A stretch of DNA of 64,000 nucleotides from Dugong dugon (GCA_030035585.1 CM057469.1:15556501-15620500), one strand, 5' to 3'; positions 10,365 to 21,305 are shown, counted from the first letter of the stretch. Made by a program: numbers and translations. Notes: generated from the letters alone by a model not told the origin.

Positions 10365-11345
10365 TTCTGGAGCTATGGAGCCTGGATTAACCTCTGAAAC
10401 TATTGCCCTGAGATAATCTTTAAACCTTAAACCAAAAATATCCCTTGAAGTCTTCTTAAAACCAAACAGTACTTTAGCTTAACTAGTAAAGAATGTCTGT
10501 CATGAGCACTGTGCTCTTTTAAGATCTATCTATATGGACCCACAACCAAAACCCATGGAAGCAGCAGTCAAGAAATCAAACGACCTATAGCATTGGGCAA
10601 ATCTGCTGCAAAAGACCTCTTTAAAGTGTTAAAAAGCAAAGATATTACTTTGAGAACTAAGGTGCACCTGGCCTAAGCCATGGTATTTTCAATTGCCCCA
10701 TATGTATGTGAAAGCTGGACAATGAATAAGGAAGACCAAAGAATTGATGCCTTTAAATTATGGTATTGGCAAAGAATATTGGATATACCATGGACTGCCA
10801 AAAGAAAGAACAAATATGTCTTGAAAGAAATACAGCCAGAGTGCTCCTTAGAAGTGAGGATGGTGAGACTTTGTCTTATGTCCTTTGGACACATTGTCAG
10901 GAAGGACCAGTCCCTGGAGAAGGATATCATGCTTGCTAAGGAGAAGGTCAGCAAAAAAGAGGAAGACCCTCAACAAGATGGATTGACACAGTGGCTGCAA
11001 CAATGGGCTCAAATAGCAACGATTGTGAGGATGGCACAGGACCAGGCAGTGTTTCGTTCTGTTGTACATGGGGTCACTATGAGTTGGAACTGACTCGATG
11101 ACACCTAACAACAACAAACGGGATCAAATTGACAATAGCAACTTGAAAGATTAGATAGGATCCTTAGGGGGCAGTGAGTTTATGTTAATGGGGAGGAACA
11201 ACTCAGAAAAGGAGGGTGAGAATTGTTACACAACTCAAAGGATGTAATCAGTGTCACTGAATTGTACATGTAGAAATTGTTGAACTGGTTTGTGTTCTGC
11301 TGAGTATATTCTCAACAACAAAAATAAAATAAATCATAAAAATTA
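10365..11345 (+). mobile_element. L1 3' UTR/tail fragment (older elephant L1 type) split by BovB
   Basis: GAGCCTGGATTAACCTCTGA, ATTGCCCTGAGATAATCTTT and TTAACTAGTAAAGAATGTCT lead to CTATCTATATGG at 10535. The element resumes at GGGATCAAATTGACAATAGC and ends in TATATTCTCAACAACAAAAA. The copy at 46610-47455 is uninterrupted and proves the continuity. Confidence 0.8.
10540..11120 (+). mobile_element. BovB/RTE LINE 3' end with partial reverse-transcriptase reading frame
   Basis: BovB is a non-LTR retrotransposon encoding endonuclease and reverse transcriptase. This 5'-truncated copy keeps the C-terminal end: a 137-codon frame (10680-11093) contains VCESWTMNKEDQRIDAFKLW, ILDIPWTAKRKNKYVLKEI and FGHIVRKDQSLEKDIML, close to the BovB family. 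Its 3' end (GTTCTGTTGTACATGGGG, CACCTAACAACAACAAAC) is intact. It is non-autonomous and inserted in an L1 tail. Confidence 0.9.
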
Positions 11346-12070
11346 AAGAGAATCCCATAATCCAAGTCCAATCATGAGAAAAACAGTGAACAAATTCTAA
11401 CAGAGGAGCATCCTGTAAAATACTTGATCAGGACTCCTTGAAAGTGTTAAGGCCATCAGAAACAAAGGAAGTCTGAGAAACTGTCACAGCCAAGAGGAGT
11501 CTAAGGAGACATGACAACTAAGTGTAATACGGCATCCTGGGTGGGATGCAGGAACAGAAAAAGGACAATAGGTAAAACTAAGAGCATTTAATAAATCATA
11601 GACTTTAGTTAATAATAATGTATCAACATTGGTTCATTAATTGTGATAAATACAGCATTAATAATGTTAAGATGGTACTAATAAGGGAAACCGAATGCAG
11701 TGTATATGGGAACTCTCCATACTCTCGTCTCAATTTTTCTGTAAACCCAAAACTATTCTAAAAAAATTAAGTCTATTAAAAAAAAAAAGTGGGAGAGGAA
11801 GGCAGCAGAGGAGAATCAGAGGGAGATGCGTCTATGGAAGAATGGTTGGAGAGATGGAATGTTGCTAGCTTTAAAAGACGGAGGAAGGGGGACAACAAGC
11901 CAAGGAATGTGGGCAGCCTCTAGAAACTGGAAAGGGCAAGAAAATGGTTTCTCCTCTAGAGCCTCCAGAAGAAGGCAGCCCTACCAACACCTTGATTTTA
12001 GCCCAATGAGACCTGTGTCAGACTTCTAACTTACAGAACTTTAAGGTAATAAATTTGTGTTGTTTTGAAC

Positions 12071-14194
12071 AGATACATAGACCAACAGAACAGAATTCAG
12101 AATCCAGATGTAAATTCATCCACCTATGAGCAGCTGGTATTTGACAAAGGCCCAAAGTCCATTAAATGGGGTAAAGACAGTCTCTTTAACAAATGGTGCT
12201 GGCATAACTGGATATCCATCTGCAAAAAAATGATACAAGACCCATACCTCACACCATGCACAAAAACTAACTCAAAATGGATCAAAGACCTAAATATAAA
12301 ATCTAAAAGAATAAAGATCATGGAAGAAAAAATAGGGACAACACTGGGAGCCCTAATACATGGCATAAACAGAATACAAGACATAACTAACAATGCACAA
12401 ACACCAGAAGAGAAACTAGATAACTAGGAACTCCTAAAAATCAAACATGATGTTCATCAAAAGACTTCACCGAAAGAGTAAAAAGACAACCTACAGTCTG
12501 GGAAAAAAATTTTGGCTACGACATATCCGATCAAGGTCTAATCTCTAAAATCCACAAGGTACTGCAAAACTTCAACCACAAAAAGATAAATAACGCAATT
12601 TAAAAATGGTCAAAGGATATGAACAGGTCCTTCACCAAAGAAGACATTCAGGTGGCTAACAGATACATGAGGAAATGCTCATAGTCATTAGCCATTAGAG
12701 AAATGCAAATCAAAACTACCATCTCACCCCAACAAGGCTAGCACTAATCCAAAAAACACAAATAATAAATGTTGTAGAGGTTGTGGAGAGACTAGAACAT
12801 TAATACACTGTTGGTGGGAATGTAAAATGGTACAACGACTTTGGAAATTGATTTGGTGCTTCCTTAAAAAGCTAGAAATAGAAATACCATAGGATCCAGC
12901 AATCCCACTCCTTGGAATATATCCTAGAGAAATAAGAGCCATCACACGAATAGCTATATGCACACCCATGTTCACTGCAGCACTGTTCACAACAGCAAAA
13001 AGATGGAAACAACTTAGGTGCCCATCAACTGATGAATGGATAAGCAAATTATGGTATATTCACGCAATGGAATACTATGCAACAATAAAGAACAACGATG
13101 AATCCTCAAAACATCTCGTAACATGAATGAAGCTGGAAGGCATTGTGCTGAGTGAAATTAGTCAGTTGAAAAAGGACAAATATTGTATGAGACCACTATT
13201 ATAAAAACTCAAGAAAAGGTTTAAACATAGAAGAAAACATTCTTTGATGATTACGAGGGTGGGGAGGGAGGGAGAAGGGAATTCACTAACAAGATAGCAG
13301 ACAATTATCTTAAGTGAAGGGAAGGACAACATACAATACAGAGAAAATCAGCACAACTGGACTAAACCAAAAGCTAAGAAGTTTCCTGAATACAATCAAA
13401 CACTTAGAGGGACAGAGTAGCAGGGGCGAGGGTCTGGGGACCATGGTTTCGGGGGACATCTAGGTCAATTGGCATGACAGTTTATTAAGAAAATGTTCTG
13501 CATCCCACTTTGGTGAGTGGCGTCTGGGTCCTTAAAAGCTAGCAACGGCCATCTAAGATGCATCAATTGGTCCCAACCCACCTGGAGTGAAAAAGCGTGA
13601 AGAACACCAAAGACACAAGAAAAATATTAGCCCAAGAGACAAAAAAGGCCACATAAACCAGAGACTTCATCAGCCCAAGACCAGAAGAACTAGATGGTGC
13701 CTGGCTACCACCAATGACCGCCCTGACAGGGAACACAACAGACAGTCCCTGACGGAGCAGGAGAAAAGTGGGCTGCAGAACTCAAAGTCTACTAAAAAGA
13801 CCAGACTTAATGGTCTGACTGAGACTAGAGGAACCCCAGAAGACGTGTCCTCCTAACTCACTGTTAACCCGGAACTAAAACCATTCCTGAAGCCAACTCT
13901 TCAGACAAAGATTAGGCTGGACTATAAGACATAAGATGATACTAGTGAGGAGTGTGCTTCTTAGTTCAGGTAGATACAGGAGACTAAATGTGCAGCTCCT
14001 GTCCGGAGATGAGAAGGCAGAAAGCGATAGGAGCTGGTTGAATGAAGCCGGGAAATCCAGAGTGGAAAGGGGGAGTGTGCTGTCTTATTATAGGGATAGC
14101 AAGTAGGGTCACATGACAATGTGTGTATAAATTTTTTATGAGAAACAACTTGAGCTGTAAACTTTCACCTAGAACACAACTAAAAAAAAAAAAA
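12071..14194 (+). mobile_element. 5'-truncated L1 with poly(A) and target duplication
   Basis: A 2.1-kb insertion carries the ORF2 C-terminal region, a long 3' UTR and a poly(A) tract (14182-14194). A 120-codon open piece (12065-12427) holds the L1 motifs WGKDSLFNKWCWHNW and RIKIMEEK; stops and frameshifts follow. It is bounded by TTGTGTTGTTTTGAAC (12055-12070) and TTGTGTTGTCTTGAAC (14195-14210), a 16-bp target duplication with one mismatch. The site lies inside the LTR that begins at 8617. Confidence 0.92.
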
Positions 14195-14263
14195 TTGTGT
14201 TGTCTTGAACCACTGAATTTGTGGAAATTTGTTACAGCAGCTGTAGGAAACTAATACGTCCAC

Positions 14264-15126
14264 CGATGCCCATTCTCTACTACAGTAATGGAAACTCTGA
14301 TTTTTATCTAGGCACGTGGCCATCCAGCCTCCCTTACAGCTGGCTGTGGTCATGTGACTTGTTCTGGCCAATGGGATGGGTATTACTTCCAGGAAGTGTC
14401 CTCACCTTCCCTTTTTCTACTTTTTGTTGGCTGGAATGCAAGCCTGATGGCTGAGTAGGAGGTGGAAGCCATGGTCGGCTAAAGGAGACTGAATCCCTAA
14501 TGAAAGTGAAGTTGCCATACTAATCCCGGGCTGCCTTATCATTTCCAATTAAATTGTTATTTGGGTTTCTGAGATTTGAGCCAAATCCAAATACCCAAAG
14601 GTAACTGATAAGGTAGAGTACCATGAAGGCTGGCAATACAAGGGGAAGTACAAATCTGGCAGAAGAATAGCAGTGGAAGTGCTGCATTTGGATTTGGAAC
14701 ACGTTAAATTTGAAATACACCTCAAGAACACAAGAGCAAATATTTCCTGATAAGGGCTGGAAACTACCCGAAGCCCTGAGATAAAGAGAGTTCAGGCTCC
14801 GTACCTTTATAATACAAGTACTCTATGGATAATCAAAGTTTGAAACAGTCTACTTTTTAAATTCTTTAACAGTGCTTTGAGATCCATACTGAATTATGAC
14901 TTACAGCCATGAAAATATTCTTTAACAATTCAAAACTCCAACCATGTGCAGTGGCAGTCCAGGCACTATTTATTCAGCCTTTAATCTTGGCTGATTGTTA
15001 AGTGTTGACTAAACTTCTGTGAAGTTACTTTTCAGCAACTTTAAGGAAGTTGTCCCAGGAAGAGCTGAACCCCATAAATTCACTATTCCACAAAGTGGAA
15101 ATGAGTATTTTAGGAAGTACTAGGGT
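14264..15126. other. Intergenic stretch, mostly unassigned
   Basis: About 14290-14490 (AGCCTCCCTTACAGCTGGCT, CATGTGACTTGTTCTGGCCA) has the look of an ancient interspersed repeat, but I cannot name the family. The rest shows no gene or repeat I recognise. Confidence 0.4.
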
Positions 15127-15597
15127 GAAGTATGAGTTGGAATCAACTCAGTGGCAATGGGTTTGGTTTTGGTTTAGGTTAGGGTGAAAGTGGAGGCCCT
15201 GAGTAGGGCAAAGGGTTAAGCACTTGCTTGGTAGTTTGAGTCCACCTAAAGGCACCTTGGAAGAAAGGCCTGGCAATCTAAATCCAAAAAACCAGCCATT
15301 GAAAACTCTGTGGAATAGGATTACTGCAGAAGGGGTACTGAGTTTGTTCAGTGTGATGTAAAACTTTTGGAAATGGATGGTGATGGTAACACAGCATTGT
15401 GAATGGAATTAATGTCACTGAATTTTACACTTAAGAATGTTTAATATAGCAAATGTTTTGTTACATATATTTTACCACAATAAAATTTTTTAAAAATGGC
15501 AAAGTCAAAAACAAAATATACCCCGTGGAGCTCAATTCTACTCTGCTACACATGGGGTTTCCAGGAGTAGGAATCAACACAATGGCAACTGGCTTTT
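15127..15597 (+). mobile_element. AfroSINE tail plus a long-form AfroSINE split by an L1 end
   Basis: The tail-only fragment 15127-15180 (GAGTTGGAATCAACTC, GGGTTTGGTTTTGGTTT) is followed by a long-form element (15187-15597) whose head and body reach AACTCTGTGG. An L1-like end (about 15335-15505, TAATGTCACTGAATTTTACA, ACCACAATAAAATTTTTT) interrupts it before the tail TCAATTCTACTCTGCTACAC. Confidence 0.65.
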
Positions 15598-16535
15598 TTT
15601 AAATCGTAATTTAGGTGAAAGCTTATAGAGCGAATTAGTTTCTCATTAAGCAGTTAATACATGAATTGTTTTGTGACATTGGTTGCCAACCCCACGATGT
15701 GTCAACACTCTCCTCTTTTCCACCCCAGCTTCCCTGTTTCCATTCATCCAGTTTTCCTGTCCCTTCCTGCCTTCTCGCCTTTGCTTTGGGGCTGGTGTGC
15801 CCATTAGTCTCGGATACATGATTGAACTATGAAGCACGTCCCTGATGTGTGTTATTGTTGGCCCTATTAAACAAACAAACAAACACAAAACTAAACCTGT
15901 TGGCCATCAAGTGGATTCCAACTCACAGCAATCCATTAGGACAGAGTAGAACTGCCCGCTACGGTTTCCAAAGAGGGGCTGATGGATTCAAACTGCTGAC
16001 CTTTTGGTTAACAGCCTGAATGCTTAACCACTTATAGACCTGTCTAATCTTTGGCTGAAAGGTGAATCTCAGGAATGACCTCAGTACTGAGTTAAAAGAG
16101 CGTCCGGGGACCATCCTCTCAGGGTTTCTACAGTCTCTGTCAGACCAGCAAGCCTGGTCTTTTTGTGTGTGTGTGAATTTGAATTTTGTTCTACATTTTT
16201 CTCCCGCTCTCTCCGGGACCCTCTATTCTGATCCCTGCCAGAGCAGTCAGTGGTGGTACCCGGCACCATCTAGTTGTGCTGGACTCTGTCTGGTGGAGGC
16301 TGTGGTAGTTGTGGTCCGTTAGTCCTTTGGACTAATCTTTCCCTTGTGTCTTTGGTCTTCTTTACTCTCCTTTGCTCCAGCCAGGATGGGACTAGTAGTA
16401 GATGTATCTTAGATGGCCGTTCACAGGCTTTTAAGACCCCAGTCACCACTCGACAGCCAGATGTAGAGCATTTTCTTTATAGACGATGTTATGCCAATTA
16501 AGCTAGATGTCCCGGGAGACCACGGTCCCCAGTGG
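15598..16535 (-). mobile_element. L1 3' UTR fragment (elephant L1 type)
   Basis: Its reverse complement matches the 3' UTR of the L1 at 12071-14194: GGTGAAAGCTTATAGAGC, TTGTTTTGTGACATTGGTTG, CTTTTAAGACCCCAGTCACC and AGATGTCCCGGGAGACCA. The poly(A) end faces left. An AfroSINE (15871-16034) sits inside. Confidence 0.85.
15871..16034 (-). mobile_element. AfroSINE inside the L1 3' UTR
   Basis: CATCAAGTGGATTCCAACTC, GGACAGAGTAGAACTGCC and CCTTTTGGTTAACAGCCTG give tail, body and head in reverse order. L1 sequence resumes at GACCTGTCTAATCTTTGGC. Confidence 0.85.
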
Positions 16536-16589
16536 TTTGGTTTTTTGAGGCAAGAGCTTCTGGAATCTATAAGTGTCATTTGCTATAAA

Positions 16590-16805
16590 CATCTAGCACT
16601 GAGAGGCAATATGCAGTAGTGAAAAGGACTGAATCTGCCACTTTTTAGCTGCATCTCTATGAACTTAGGCAAGTTACTTTATCTTTCTGGGCCTCCATCT
16701 CCTTACCTGTAATAGGAATTGTTTCCGCCCCGTTTGCATGGCAAGGTGCTGATGGGCCTAATTTAGCTAATCTCTGTGAAAGTGCTTTAGAAACTATAAA
16801 ATACC
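16590..16805 (+). mobile_element. MIR SINE
   Basis: AATATGCAGTAGTGAAAAGG, CTTAGGCAAGTTACTTTATC, GGCCTCCATCTCCTTACCTG and AAGTGCTTTAGAAACTATAA follow the MIR order. Confidence 0.75.
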
Positions 16806-17109
16806 ATAAATAGATAAGAGCGGGCTCTTCCAGCTGCCTTCAGGCCCATACCACCCTTAGGGACCACTGTCCATCATGAAATTATGTATATTTCTTCAGA
16901 TTGAAAACTAAAAATGATTCTAACAAATTAAACATTTATAGAAATTTGTATTTTAAAACACAAAAGCCTGTCTCCCTTAATTCCATCCCTGAGAGGTAAC
17001 CAGTCTTAACAATGTGGGCACATTATTCCATTTGTCTCGCAAATATTAATATTCATATAATACTGGTAATTATTATCAAGTAATAACCGCCAACTATGGT
17101 AAAAACTCG

Positions 17110-17266
17110 AAAAAGATCCGTTGCGTGCTGTCCATTTCGACTCACTGACGCTATAGGACAGATTAGAACTGCCCCCATGGAGTCTCCAAGGAGCACTTGG
17201 CGGATTCGAACTGCCAACCTTTTGGTTAGCAGCCATAGTTCTTAACTACTACGCCACCAGAGCTTC
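17110..17266 (-). mobile_element. AfroSINE
   Basis: TCCATTTCGACTCACTGACG, TAGGACAGATTAGAACTGCC, GCGGATTCGAACTGCCAACC and TACGCCACCAGAGCTTCCC give a full-length but diverged element on the minus strand. Confidence 0.88.
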
Positions 17267-17394
17267 CCAAATGTGGTAATAAGAGGTGAAAAGTCTAGGA
17301 AACGGGGCCTCTGATTCCAAGGACCTGTTCAAAAGCTCCTCGGAGCCTACTTGACGTCAATTGTTTTTTCACTAACACTTAACTCCTGACCCCC

Positions 17395-17566
17395 ACCTGC
17401 TGGCCGGAGGCGGTATCGCTGCCCTAGCCGGGATCGTGCTCCACGGCAGGCCCTGCTGGCACTTTGCCCTGGACCTCGTCCAGCATCTGGATCCTTCCTT
17501 TGGCCACAGGGGGCAAGCTGTGTGGATCAGGCACTACTCTATGGCCCAGGGCCACCTCATGGGTAA
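17395..17566 (+). other. Exon-like open stretch of unknown identity
   Basis: The frame running from CTGCTGGCCGGAGGCGGT (17398) is open to CACCTCATG and is followed by GGTAAGAAG, which contains a good splice donor (GTAAG at 17563). The peptide has a hydrophobic start (LLAGGGIAALAGIVL) and continues HGRPCWHFALDLVQHLD. GC content is higher than the surroundings. I do not recognise the family, no convincing acceptor is evident, and no partner exon was found. It may be a fossil exon, part of an old element, or chance. Confidence 0.25.
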
Positions 17567-17777
17567 GAAGAGAGGAGTAGAGGAGTCGGGGAGAAGATGT
17601 GCAGCCATGTGGTCTCACCTGGGAGCAGCGGAGCCAGTGCAAAGGCTGGGTCCTGGGTGCACCTGCCCCAGGTGTGACAAGGTGGAGGACAAAACTTTTC
17701 TAAACGTTCAGTATAAAAGATAAAGTTTCAATCAGCTATGCTAGAGGAAAGACTGAATTATCTTTCTATTATATCTA

Positions 17778-17975
17778 TAACCCACTGCCATCAAGTTGAT
17801 TCCAACTCATAGTGACCCTATAGGACAGAGTACAGTTGCCACATAGGGTTTCCAAGGCTATAAATCTTTACAGAAGCAGACTGCCACGTCTTTCTCCTGC
17901 AGAGCAGCTGGTGAGTTCAAACTGCCGACCTTTTGGTTAGCAGCCAAGCACTTAACCACAGCACTGCCAGGGTTC
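17778..17975 (-). mobile_element. AfroSINE (long internal segment)
   Basis: CATCAAGTTGATTCCAACTC, TAAATCTTTACAGAAGCAGA, TTCAAACTGCCGACCTTTTG and CACTGCCAGGGTTCC form a near-complete minus-strand element. Confidence 0.9.
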
Positions 17976-19110
17976 CTTATTATCTCTATGGAAAATTAAA
18001 TTATGAAATTGTTACCATATGAAGAGGAGACCAAGAAGTAGGCAGCCCAAAAATGTAGGAAGAAAAGTACTATAGAGGAGTGTCAGGAAGACAATGAATA
18101 ATGATAACATATTAATAAGTATTAATAATACAAGTAATTGCTAAGAAGTATAATTATGTTATTTAAATTTTGTGATATTTGTCAGCTTTTTAACATTTTC
18201 AATTTGTTGTGATTTCTCATTGTAAATAAACATTCATTTTTGTACCTACTGTTGTGTTATTTTATCTAACAATCCCCTACTCTCCCCATAACTGTATAAG
18301 CTTCAGGCCCTGCAAAGTCTGGATGCGCCTTGCTTGAGGGTTTGTAAGGGCTGCTCTTGAAAGAACAGAGAACTAAAACCAGGAGACCCAGCTTCTAGGA
18401 TGGCTCAGTCACTCACTGGCCCTGTAATCTGGAGCCAGTCCAAGCTTCCTGCCAGCTCCGAGACACACTCTTACTCATACAGCTCAGCCTTCTTATACTT
18501 GACTTGAGCTCCCTGGTGGCCAAGCTGAAGATTGACCAAAGTCCCCTGAAGGATACTGACTGTGGCTTAAGAATTCTGTCTTCTACTTCTTTACACAGTG
18601 CCTGAGAGTCTAAATTGCACTCCAGAAAATGTGAACACACCAGAAAATTGGCAAGTGCATACAAATAGGAAGTGTGGGAACTGGGTCCCCAAGTGCTGAC
18701 AGGATGGCCAGAAAGGGGTGATCCCAGTTACTTTGTGCAATTTGGGAAGGCTTCCTGGAGGAGGAGTATTTTTGAGTCTTAACTGAAATTGACAACACGA
18801 GGCAAGAAGAGCAACTAAATGGATGGGGGGAGAAGGAGGGTATACCTGGAAAAGAGGTGTGTCAAGGAAGCCAGGACAGCCGTTTTTACCTATTCCAATG
18901 ACTCTCATATTGGGGAGAAGGACTTATCCTGTATATGGGACTGGTCTTTATTCTCAGCGTTCTCACGGACCTGGCCTAGGCCCTGGCACACAGCTGATGT
19001 CCAGTCAACATTGTTGAATGACTGCAAGAGTGCACAGATTTCATAGCAATTCCAGGAAGTTGCAGGAGACCAGTTTCAGCTCAATAAGAGGAAGAACTTT
19101 GTAACAATTA
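17976..19110. other. Intergenic stretch without a clear repeat
   Basis: No gene is seen. Around 18740-18830, GGAAGGCTTCCTGGAGGAGG recalls an ancient mammalian repeat. The remainder is unassigned and could hold conserved noncoding DNA. Confidence 0.4.
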
Positions 19111-19130
19111 GAAACGGCCATTAAAGAGTG

Positions 19131-19290
19131 CCAATAATAGCTACTGAATGTTTCAAATATGCCAGGGACTAGGCTAAACCCTTTGTATATATTATCTCAT
19201 TTAAGCCTTGTCATAGCTCTTTGAAATAAGTATTATTGTCCTCATTTAAAGATGAGGAAACTAAGTCACACAGATTAAGCAACGTGCACA
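19131..19290 (-). mobile_element. MIR SINE
   Basis: AATAGCTACTGAATGTTTCA, ATATTATCTCATTTAAGCCT and AAGATGAGGAAACTAAGTCA are the reverse of the MIR 3' half. Confidence 0.8.
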
Positions 19291-19774
19291 GGGAGACACA
19301 CCCTTGCCCAGGGCGGCTGGAGGAGCCTGGATGTGCAGCCAGGTGTGTTGGACACCAGACACCTCCTGACGGCCTGACAGGGCCTCCAGACCCATCTAAC
19401 CTTCCCTCATGGGACTTGCTGACCCGTGGGACCCTGGCATTTCATAAGCAGAATATACGCAGCCTTTCCTCCAAGAAGGCCCTGCCAGGTAAGGCCAGAG
19501 TCTTTGATGGGCAGTTTGGATATTGCAAACACAGCTTCTCTCGTGTGCTTTCAACATTGCTGCTACCGAGTCCAAGCCACCATAAGCCATCATTTTCCCT
19601 CTGCAGAGCTGATCAAGAGCATTTCTCAAGGGAGTTTGTCCTTGCAAGACCAGGGTCCACAGATAAAGGGTCTACAGACAATGCACACTGGAACCCCCGT
19701 TCTGGCAAACAGGGGCTCCAGGATATCAATAATGGTCTGGTTAATTTATTTCCCACATACTATGCCCCAGGTAG

Positions 19775-19860
19775 CCTTGGTGGCGAAGTGGTTAAGAGCT
19801 ACGTCAGCAGTTCAAATCCACCGGCCACTCCCTGGTGAAGTTCCTTCAAGGGACCCTGTG
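19775..19860 (+). mobile_element. AfroSINE head fragment
   Basis: CCTTGGTGGCGAAGTGGTTA to CAGTTCAAATCCACCGGCCA is an AfroSINE head without a tail. Confidence 0.7.
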
Positions 19861-20044
19861 GAAAAGGGAAAGGCATTCCTACCTCCCTCCAGGGTGTGCC
19901 ATAAACTATTTTCAGTAAAATCTAGTGTTTTTCTTTTCCTGACTGTTAAAATACATGTTTGTTGTAGAAAATTTTGTCAGCATAGAATAATGTAAAGACA
20001 AGAAACTCATGCAGAATTTTGCCACCCAGAGAGCCTCTTATTAA

Positions 20045-20208
20045 TTGTTGCTGTTAGGTGCCGTCGAGTTGGTTCTGACTCATAGTGACCCTATAGGACA
20101 GAGTAGAACTGCTCATAGGGTTTCCAAGGAGTGGCTGGCGAATTTGAACAGCCAACCTTTTGGTTAGCAGCCGAGCTCTTAACCACTACGCGACCAGGGC
20201 TCCCCTAT
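20045..20208 (-). mobile_element. AfroSINE
   Basis: GTGCCGTCGAGTTGGTTCTG, AGGACAGAGTAGAACTGCTC and CCTTTTGGTTAGCAGCCGAG give a short-form element, ending GACCAGGGCTCCCC. Confidence 0.92.
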
Positions 20209-20249
20209 TATTAATAGAACCTACTATTAACACAAGTTCTATTACTATT

Positions 20250-20448
20250 GGAGTCCCTGGTGGTGCAAACGGTTATCACCTTGGCTAACTGAAAAGTCAG
20301 AGGTTCAAACCCACCCAGCGACTCCTTGGAAGACAGGTCTGGAGATCTACTATAGAAAAATCAGCCATTGAAAATCCTATGGAGCACAGGTCTGCTCTGA
20401 TAATATTGGGCCGCCATGAGTCAGAATCAACTCAACAGCAACTTTTTT
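20250..20448 (+). mobile_element. Long-form AfroSINE
   Basis: GGAGTCCCTGGTGGTGCAAA, AGGTTCAAACCCACCCAGCG, CAGCCATTGAAAATCCTATG and GAGTCAGAATCAACTCAACA. This form carries an extra internal segment (GAAGACAGGTCTGGAGATCT) missing from the short form. Confidence 0.9.
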
Positions 20449-20788
20449 TTTAAATTATTATTTTATTTTTATTAACACTTCTTCCTAATCGTGCGCTTTC
20501 CTCTCCCAGCCCAGCAGAGGTTGCTGTTTGAGAGACAAAACCTCCTCCCGCTCCCCTCTCTGCCTGGGGCTGGCCAGGCAAGGACAAGATTTGAATCCAG
20601 TCTCTTAGTGAGGGGAGCCCAGAGTTCCTCAAAGTTTGCCAAGATACAGGTGCAGGAAAGTTTGGCACAACAATGTTTATAATAGAAAAAAATGAAAAGC
20701 GATCAAAGTGCTAATCGATGAGAGCCAAGTGACATATGTAAATAATGGTGCATCTAGTAACTGAAAAAGGGTGACCTGATATGGAAAG

Positions 20789-20958
20789 GGAGCCCTGGCA
20801 GCGCAGTGGTTAAGAGCTCAGCTGCTAACCAAAGAGGTCAGCAGTTCCAATCCACCAGCTGCTCCTTACAAACCCTATAGGCCAGTTCTACTCTGTCCTA
20901 TAGGGTCACTATGAGTTGGAATCGACTCCACGGCAGCAAGTTTGGCTTCTTTGGTTTT
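20789..20958 (+). mobile_element. AfroSINE with perfect target duplication
   Basis: A complete short-form element from GAGCCCTGGCAGCGCAGTGG to ATCGACTCCACGGCAGCAAG. It is flanked by identical 12-bp repeats TGATATGGAAAG (20777-20788 and 20959-20970), a relatively clean insertion. Confidence 0.94.
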
Positions 20959-21089
20959 TGATATGGAAAGATCTCAAAAATATATTACTAAGTTACAAAA
21001 GCAAGGTACAGAACTGTGTTTATAGTGTGGTTCTTTTGGATTAAAATATTTACATAAATAGAGATGTAAATAGATATACATGGGATATG

Positions 21090-21305
21090 CGAAGCCCTGG
21101 TGGCACAAAGGTTAAGAGCTCAGGCTTCTCATTGGAGCCCTGGTGGCGCAGTGGTTAAGAGCTTGGCTGCTGACCAAACGGTCAACAGTTCAAATCCGCC
21201 AGCCACTCCTTGGAAACCCTATGGGCCAGTTCTCCTCTGCCCTACGGGATCGCTTTGGGTTGGAATTGACTTAACAGCAATGGGGTTTGGTGTTTTGGTT
21301 TTACA
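21090..21305 (+). mobile_element. AfroSINE head fragment followed by a complete AfroSINE
   Basis: A 45-base head (GAAGCCCTGGTGGCACAAAG) is followed at about 21135 by a full copy starting GGAGCCCTGGTGGCGCAGTGG and ending GAATTGACTTAACAGCAATG. The same orientation and shared start suggest a second insertion or template switching. Confidence 0.88.

Larger units (their letters stand above)
8724..11786 (+). mobile_element. Old L1 (L1M-type) 3' portion inside the LTR, itself heavily interrupted
   Basis: Recognisable L1M stretches are near 8980-9540, 9765-9876, 10300-10364 and 11346-11786, including GTGGAGAAACAGGACAAACA, TCACAGCCAAGAGGAGTCTA and TAATAATGTATCAACATTGG, ending in an A-rich tail. AAGTGGAAGAGAA (8711-8723) and AAGTGGGAGAGGAA (11787-11800) are the probable target duplication. 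A SINE, an LTR and another L1 end carrying a BovB piece are inserted into it. Confidence 0.75.
8617..14258 (+). mobile_element. MaLR/ERVL-type LTR split into three pieces by two L1 insertions
   Basis: Piece one (8617-8723) starts TGTGGTAGGCAGAGAAATGC and includes CCTAATCCCCAGAACCTGTG. Piece two (11787-12070) includes CAGCCTCTAGAAACTGGAAA and ACCAACACCTTGATTTTAGC. Piece three (14211-14258) is CACTGAATTTGTGG...GGAAACTAATACG. The intact outer flanks TCCAC (8612-8616) and TCCAC (14259-14263) are a perfect 5-bp target duplication, showing that the pieces are one LTR. The final CA has become CG. About 5.2 kb of later insertions separate the ends. Confidence 0.85.

Noticed and set aside
19236..19838. 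A 200-codon plus-strand frame
   Set aside because: It begins in an inverted MIR and ends in an AfroSINE head; no conserved domain is seen between them.
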